Below are positions 58,611-64,000 of a DNA stretch of 64,000 nucleotides, piece by piece. Source of the stretch: Gnetum montanum (lineage: Eukaryota > Streptophyta > Gnetopsida > Gnetales > Gnetaceae); contig MNCI01025442.1 of NCBI GenBank assembly GCA_015680685.1, positions 517,116-581,115 of the forward strand. The letters are read 5' to 3'. Position 1 is the stretch's first letter. Every line of letters starts with the position of its first letter. The notes beneath the pieces were generated by a model. The model made no database searches. It was not told the origin of the DNA and worked only from the letters and a program-made list of their open reading frames with translations. The translations under genes and the position numbers were made by a program.

Positions 58611-59589
58611 CAACATGAGTTAACATCATAATGTGGATCTAAGGTGGTGTTTGGTTTGAAGGATCCTCAAATGTGTTTAATGTAGATAATGAGAGTGTTG
58701 GAGATACAGGGTGACTAGTCACATTAGGTTGTAAGGGTTTGGGAGGATTGTTAGGTTAAAAAATGATCATTTTTTGGATTGATTGTCCAAACCACTTACC
58801 TGTTTGGTCAGCTATAAATGTATAGCCCTCATAGCATTTTGTTGTTGTAGTTATGGGGGAATTTTGCCTTGCATTGGTGGAGCAAGAGGTCACTAAGTTG
58901 AGGGTGGAGGGATGTGTGTAGATAGATATAAAGGATGGTATGAATATAGGTGTTCTCTCAAGTAGATGGTGAAAGAGTTTGATGGTACTCTAGAGAGTAA
59001 TAGTGATGTTGGAATGAGGCATGTAGAACTTCATGGAGAAACAAGTTGCTGAACATAGTACCCATATGGATTTGGTTTCCTGTTTGGGTATTACTATCTT
59101 GGCAATGGCATACCCCATAATTATGGTTGCTACATTGTTGGTATTGTTCATAGGGTTGTAGTGGAGCTCTACTTGGATAGTAAAATTGTTGATGTTGGTG
59201 GAACTACCTTGGATTTCCTTGCAGATAAAGAAATCATCTAGGTTCTTGCTTTCGTGCTAATTGAGGATTAAGTGCGTAAACCCCAGACTCTTGTAAGTAT
59301 GACATCATAGGACAACATCTCTTAGGATGATCATATTAAAAAATGTCACAGCCAACATCATCATCGAAGTTTGTCTCCACAACTTCTTCTACAACAACAG
59401 CTTTACCCTTACCTCTTTGGTAGACATGCTCAACTTCTTTCCACCTTCTGTAGTTATGATTACTATTATGCTCTTTGGATTCTTCAGCAATCTTCATAGC
59501 AGTTTGGAATTTTTCATCCAAAGAGTCCCATAGGTTATCAATCTTTGCTAAAATGTCAAAAATATATTTTTAGATGGGCAACATTTTTC

Positions 59590-60560
59590 TGTTCACCACC
59601 TCATTGAGTGGTGATTTCTTCTTGTCACAGAATTAGACCTCGCTTTTTTTGATGGAAGGGTTTCTATTGTATTCTTCTACACTTTCCTTTTTTTGCAACT
59701 CACCTTCTTCTTTTGTTACCTACTCTATCAACCTTTTTTTGAATTTTTTACCCTTGGGCATAAACCCTAAGAGTTCATTTGATTTTTTCTCTAAGCCTAT
59801 TTATGATGTGGTGGAGTTGTTCTCTGTGAGAATAACTATGACCAAGCCATCGGTGCAAAAGAGAATAATATCTACCCATGATAGCATCCAAGAGTTCATG
59901 TGTTCCCTATTTCCAACCTTGTATTTCCCTTCTTAGATTGGACACTCTAGATTATGTTTGGTATTTGTCATTAAATAGTTCTAGGATGGTACTCCATCTG
60001 CAAATGGATTCCAACTCCAAGGATCGGTATGAGCTTTCTACTTCTTTGATGAGTGTCTTGGAAAAGAGCTTGAGTTTTGCTAATCATTTTCAATGTTCTA
60101 CAAGGCATAGGCATCATGGAAAGCTTATAGATGTGTTTGTGGATCAGAGTTATATCCCCCTTCAAATCTTTCACATGCCTAGTTGGAATCTTGACTGCCT
60201 TTGCAATGTTAAGCATGCTTCAAGTTGCCAAAAAAGGCTCATCATCATCATCATTATTTTTTTGTTGTTGATGATGTCCTTTGTTGCCCCTTTGATTATT
60301 GTGGGCATGGTGATCAGTATTATTGTTTTGTTACTTACCTCCATCACGATTATTCCTTCTATGGTGTTTTTTAGAATTAGAAGAGGAAGAAGAAGCAGAT
60401 GCATATGAAGAGGATGAAGAGGAAGGAGGATTGCCTCCACCATGATATCTACCAATTCCCCTTTGGTTGTCATGACCATGTTCATCAATTTTATTATCAT
60501 CTCAACACTTGTCTGAGCCCTTGCTTTGACTACCATCTTTACCTAAACATAGGTTGTTGA
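59590..60560 (-). pseudogene. gag remnant of A5
   Basis: Minus-strand text (MLNIAKAVKIPTRH near 60216) aligns with MLDITEVVRIPTRH of A1. A frameshift follows before the gag core. The plus-strand frames at 59649-60408 are its shadow. 60561-61164 is leader plus the start of gag, homologous to A1 3540-3860 and to A4. Confidence 0.7.
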
Positions 60561-61164
60561 TTGTGGATCACAGATTCAAAGCTACATCCTCATCACTAGT
60601 AACAAAGGGTGAATAATTTTCATGCTCAGACCCCTCAGATAAAGGATCCTTCTTGTTGTCTTGGTTCAACAGGAACAAGGGATTAGTAAATTGTTTCCCC
60701 TTCATAGCCTCATGATGTCTCTCCCATTGTTGATCTTGCCTGCGTTGTGTTTTAAAGGGATGGTAGTCCTAGAAGTCGTAATCATGCACAACATATTCCT
60801 CTTGAAGATCATGTATTCTTAACTTCTTCAAATTTTAAAGCAGCATCATGGGCATAGGTCAATTAGGAGACAGTACAACATTGCCTTCCATATCACACCA
60901 TCGCAGTTGCTCATCCTAATGTAGGATGAAGGTGAAGTTGGGCATGTACTCATTTGGATGAGTATATATCACTTTGCATTCTTGTGGGACCGTTGGTTTG
61001 ACATTGTCACACCTATGGGAAGAAGAAATTTTGCAATAAATAAAATAATTAATTTTCTTTTATAATTATATTATTTGAGAATGATGTTGACCTAAAGGTT
61101 TGTCCAATGATATTAATAATATTCACTAATCCTAGGTAGCACATGTTTCAACAAAAAAAAAATT

Positions 61165-61182
61165 CCTCAGCAACGACACTAA
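61165..61182 (-). promoter_or_regulatory. Primer-binding site of A5
   Basis: Minus TTAGTGTCGTTGCTGAGG, a decayed tRNA-Asp complement at the LTR edge. Confidence 0.7.
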
Positions 61183-61995
61183 TGATGAGTAGCAAGGTAA
61201 CCCTACATAAAATCATATGAATCACAAAGCGTTCATGTATGATTTAGTCAAATTCCATAGACTCTATAGTTTCTAGTTCACTAGTTCTCTAGGAAGTAAA
61301 TTGGATGTTGAGAATGTTCGCTGTCTTCCCAACTACACTTGTGAAGATCACGGGTATGGTTTAAGTGTAATTGAGACACATGATTTTTGTCATTTTATAT
61401 TTTATGATTTTGGTGCTTGAAATAAAGAAGATAGAGAATAAAGTAATTTAATACCTACTTTAATCTAATGGGCTAACTACTATTCAACTAGTCTTAACAT
61501 AAGTATCCAATCCTACTTGTCGTACACATCTTGAATGCATATAACATTACTAGGTTACTAAGTGTTAATCAATGCTAGGATTACCAAATGTCATACACAT
61601 GCTTGTAGCGGTCCTACTTATGTGTTTACTTAATTTCTATTTAGCTTATCTTGCTTAATTACTTAATTAGCTTAATGAATGAAAAATATTGAATAAATAG
61701 CTGAAAACATTAAATGCATAAATAAAACATTTAAACTATCCAGAATGCTGCAAGGTTTATCACAAAGTTCATCTTTATTATTGCACACATTGTTGTACTC
61801 AGGTTTAGTAGTGCTTGAATAAAGATTTATACACTCAATGACTCCTATTGTGGGCACTCAAGAAAATACTCTAATTTTCAAATGTAAAAATTGTAAGAGC
61901 TTCGCTACACTATGATAGAATGATGTCTAAACATGATGGGTTGGTACATATTTATAGGTAAGAACAAACCCTGCATTTATGGGGCCACATCAACA
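61183..61995 (-). mobile_element. 5' LTR of A5
   Basis: TGATGAGTAGC to CACATCAACA, homologous to the other A LTRs. A TATA-like ATTTATAGG (minus) lies near 61950-61957. Its tip abuts copia sequence, so A5 inserted there. Confidence 0.75.
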
Positions 61996-62009
61996 CATGA
62001 AAGGATGCA

Positions 62010-62530
62010 TTGATGAGGCCTAGTCAACAAGGCCTTATCGACTTAGCCGATCCACAACTCATCACTAGTGGAAGAACATCCATCGTGATTGTATATGTGG
62101 ATGATATAATTCTAACAAGAGATCATGAAGAGGAAATTGGGAATTTCAAGAAATTTTTGGCTCATGAATTCGAAGTCAATGACTTAGGGAACCTAAAATA
62201 CTTTTTCGGAATGGAAATTGTAAGGTCCAAGGTAGGTATTATTGTCTCTTCACGAAAGTATGTACTTGATCTACTCAAAGAAACTAGAATACTTGAATGT
62301 AAACCTACTGATACTTCGATGGAAACAGAAAATAGGAAAATAAAAGGTAGAAGTAGTGTCCTCGTTGACAAGGAAAGATATTAGAGACTAGTAGGAAGAC
62401 TTATATATCTCTCTCATACTAGACAAGATATAAGATTTGTTGTGAGTGTGGCTAGCCAATACATGAATAATCCTATTGAGGATCACATGGTAGCACATTT
62501 AACATTGAGGATAATCACATTTCAATCATT
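62010..62530 (+). pseudogene. Ty1/copia reverse transcriptase fragment
   Basis: IVYVDDIILTRDHEEEI, then FKKFLAHEFEVNDLGNLKYF and FGMEIVRSK, the hallmark C-terminal half of copia RT (RVT_2). After a TAG at 62382 it continues with [16 protein letters not shown] and ends near 62510. The catalytic YVDD is intact. Only about 170 codons remain; no copia gag, integrase or LTR is seen. It is the only non-gypsy element in the window. Confidence 0.88.
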
Positions 62531-63150
62531 TGGAGACATATCTTTAGCTAGACTAGAAGGTATTTTCTTTTTAGGAGTTCTAGACATGTTTCCTTATTTT
62601 TTTTCTATTTTAGTTCTTGTGTCTCCTTGTTTAACATCTTCTTTTGATGTATAGTTAGAGTGTAAGATGTTCTTCTCTAAGTTCTCTATTTGGTTCATTT
62701 TCTTAGGAAAAGAACTAATAAGTGGGTTGGATGTTTCCATGCATCTTTTGAATGGTTTTTAATTCTTATTTTTGAGCCACTAGATGTCTTTTGGTTTAGT
62801 GGCTATTGTGTAGACTTGGTTTTGCACACATACTTGTCCCCTAAGTGTGTTGTGGCTTGGTATATAGATTGTGTTAATACTTTAAACTTTTGGCCCACAT
62901 ATGCATCCTTTATCATTATTAGTAATGCATGGAATTTTTTGTCTCTTCACAGTGATAGGCTTATCTTTTATGTTTTGTGTCAAAGTGGTAATGGTTGTTG
63001 AATATTTTGTAAGATTAGGATACATTGTTTTTGTGAGGAAGAGGGTTGCACTATATTTTCCTTATGTTAGTTCTAATGAGCTAGTAGGTCTACTATTTTT
63101 TTTCACATGTTTGGAAACTATCCTAAAGAAAGAACATTTTTGAGATTTTA
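62531..63150. other. Unassigned T-rich stretch
   Basis: Hydrophobic plus-strand frames (62690-63143) arise from T-rich composition and have no recognisable domain. It may belong to the copia element or the insertion locus. Confidence 0.4.
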
Positions 63151-63155
63151 TATGT

Positions 63156-64000
63156 TCATGACACAAGTGACATTCTTCTATTAATATTGTGGTGCCAATC
63201 CTTCTTGCATTGTTGGTGGTGACATATGTTGGACGAAAGTATAAGAGTATTAAGGATTTTATGGTTAATAAGAGGCACGAGATGGTGAACCCATAGGAGA
63301 TGTTGTGAGTTGATGGTATTCAGGAGAGGAGTAGTAGTGATTTGAGGTAGGGGAAGTAGAGCCATTTGGAGAAATAGTTTATTGTACATAGTATCCATAA
63401 GGGTTCGGTTGGCGATAGGGGTATTACTGGTTTGTTGATGGCATTCCCTATGATTGTGGTTTTTGCCATTATGGTTGATAGTAGTCTTGAGGTTGATAAC
63501 AAGTACCATCTGGATATTATTGTTGATTATAGGACTATCTATAATTACCTTCTGGGTAAGGCAATCTCCTAGGCATTTGCTTTTCTACAAACTTAGGATT
63601 CAAAGCAAAAGCCCCAAACTCTTGTAGATATAACATAATTGGTCAATATCCCTTTGGATGTTCATATTGGTAGATGTTACATCCATCATCCTCTTTTGTA
63701 TATGAGTCTATAACCTCCTCTACTACAGCTATTTTCCCTTTTTTTCGATAAGCGTCCTTATTTTTTTATTCTTTTTTCTCTTCTTGTGTTGATCACTTAA
63801 TTCTTTTTGCTTTACCTTCTCCTCTATGATTTTCAAGTTGGTTGTAACTTTTTCATTCATCAACTTCCACATCTTATCTATCCTTGCTTCAATCATAGTG
63901 ATAGACTTTTGTATTGGCAAGGTTTTTTGTGAAATTAAATCATTAAGAGCCATCTCCTTTTCCTGATCATAATCATGAATATTTTTTTCATGAAGAGTTG
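63156..64000 (-). pseudogene. A6: gag C-terminus and protease linker (Athila-like, minus)
   Basis: 63953-63729 encodes SQKTLPIQKSITMIEARIDKM, aligning with NQKTLPIQKLTTEVSTKVDQ of A1 gag. The rest matches the A1 linker before protease (1500-1960 region). It runs off the right edge. Its left end near 63150 is a truncation; no LTR is seen. Confidence 0.72.

Larger units (their letters stand above)
54650..61995 (-). mobile_element. A5: nearly full Athila-like element (minus)
   Basis: LTR 61995-61183, Asp-type primer site, leader, gag, protease, RT-RNase H, integrase, tail and an A-rich 3' region homologous to bases 1-415 of A1. The 3' LTR is not recognisable. It supplies the pol that A1 lacks, so the two define the family's full structure. 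Confidence 0.78.

Noticed and set aside
59649-60408. Plus-strand frames of 95 and 176 codons
   Set aside because: Shadows of the minus-strand A5 gag; the minus strand aligns with A1 gag.
62690-63143. Membrane-protein-like frames
   Set aside because: Hydrophobicity follows from T-rich DNA; no conserved motif, no neighbouring frame that supports coding.

Overview
The window looks like nuclear DNA of a land plant with a large, repeat-rich genome. It is almost entirely nested, decayed LTR retrotransposons. No ordinary host gene, tRNA, rRNA or bacterial-type operon was seen. Two Ty3/gypsy families dominate. Family A resembles Athila: its LTRs run TGATGAG...CTCATCA and its primer site is complementary to tRNA-Asp. 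Family T resembles Tat/Ogre: its LTRs start TGAAACACC and it carries two RNase H domains. One Ty1/copia fragment is also present. The species cannot be named from the sequence.

Layout: 1-6484, A1 (minus), an Athila-like element that keeps gag and protease but has lost RT-RH-IN, with a solo T-family LTR (3863-5465, TSD GTGTA) in its leader. 6485-7627 and 25197-29896, T3 (minus), an old Tat-like element. 7628-25191, T1 (plus), a complete 17.6 kb Tat-like element with 1524-bp LTRs, inserted in T3 with TSD GCTTG. 29897-31791, A2 (plus 5' end). 31792-32358, A3 (LTR piece). 32359-38821, T2a (minus 5' half). 38822-about 46600, T2b (plus, antisense gene and pol). About 46690-47886, A4 (minus 5' end). 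47887-53630, T2c (plus, integrase to 3' LTR). 53631-54650, unassigned. About 54650-61995, A5 (minus, gag to integrase). 61996-62530, copia RT. 62530-63150, unassigned. 63150-64000, A6 (minus, gag/protease).

The main result is an antisense gene inside the Tat-like elements. In T1 the gag-protease frame (9398-13318) and the pol frame (18558-22025) are separated by about 5.2 kb. That gap carries, on the opposite strand, an eight-exon gene (18133 down to 14025). All seven introns are GT-AG and all phases agree, giving 1101 codons. The predicted product has a short basic N-terminus, a domain resembling the FCP1/NLI-interacting (HAD) phosphatase fold, a region resembling plant transposon-associated proteins, a coiled-coil region and an acidic tail. 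T3 and T2b carry the same gene at the same place with nearly identical exon lengths, so it is an inherited part of the family. I know of no description of this arrangement, but could not search.

T1 decay is by substitution: 2424 gag-protease and pol codons contain 18 premature stops, 15 of them TAG, and no frameshift once two assembly duplications are removed. Five single N characters in the window are each flanked by a direct duplication of about 41-57 bp, which looks like unmerged contig overlaps.
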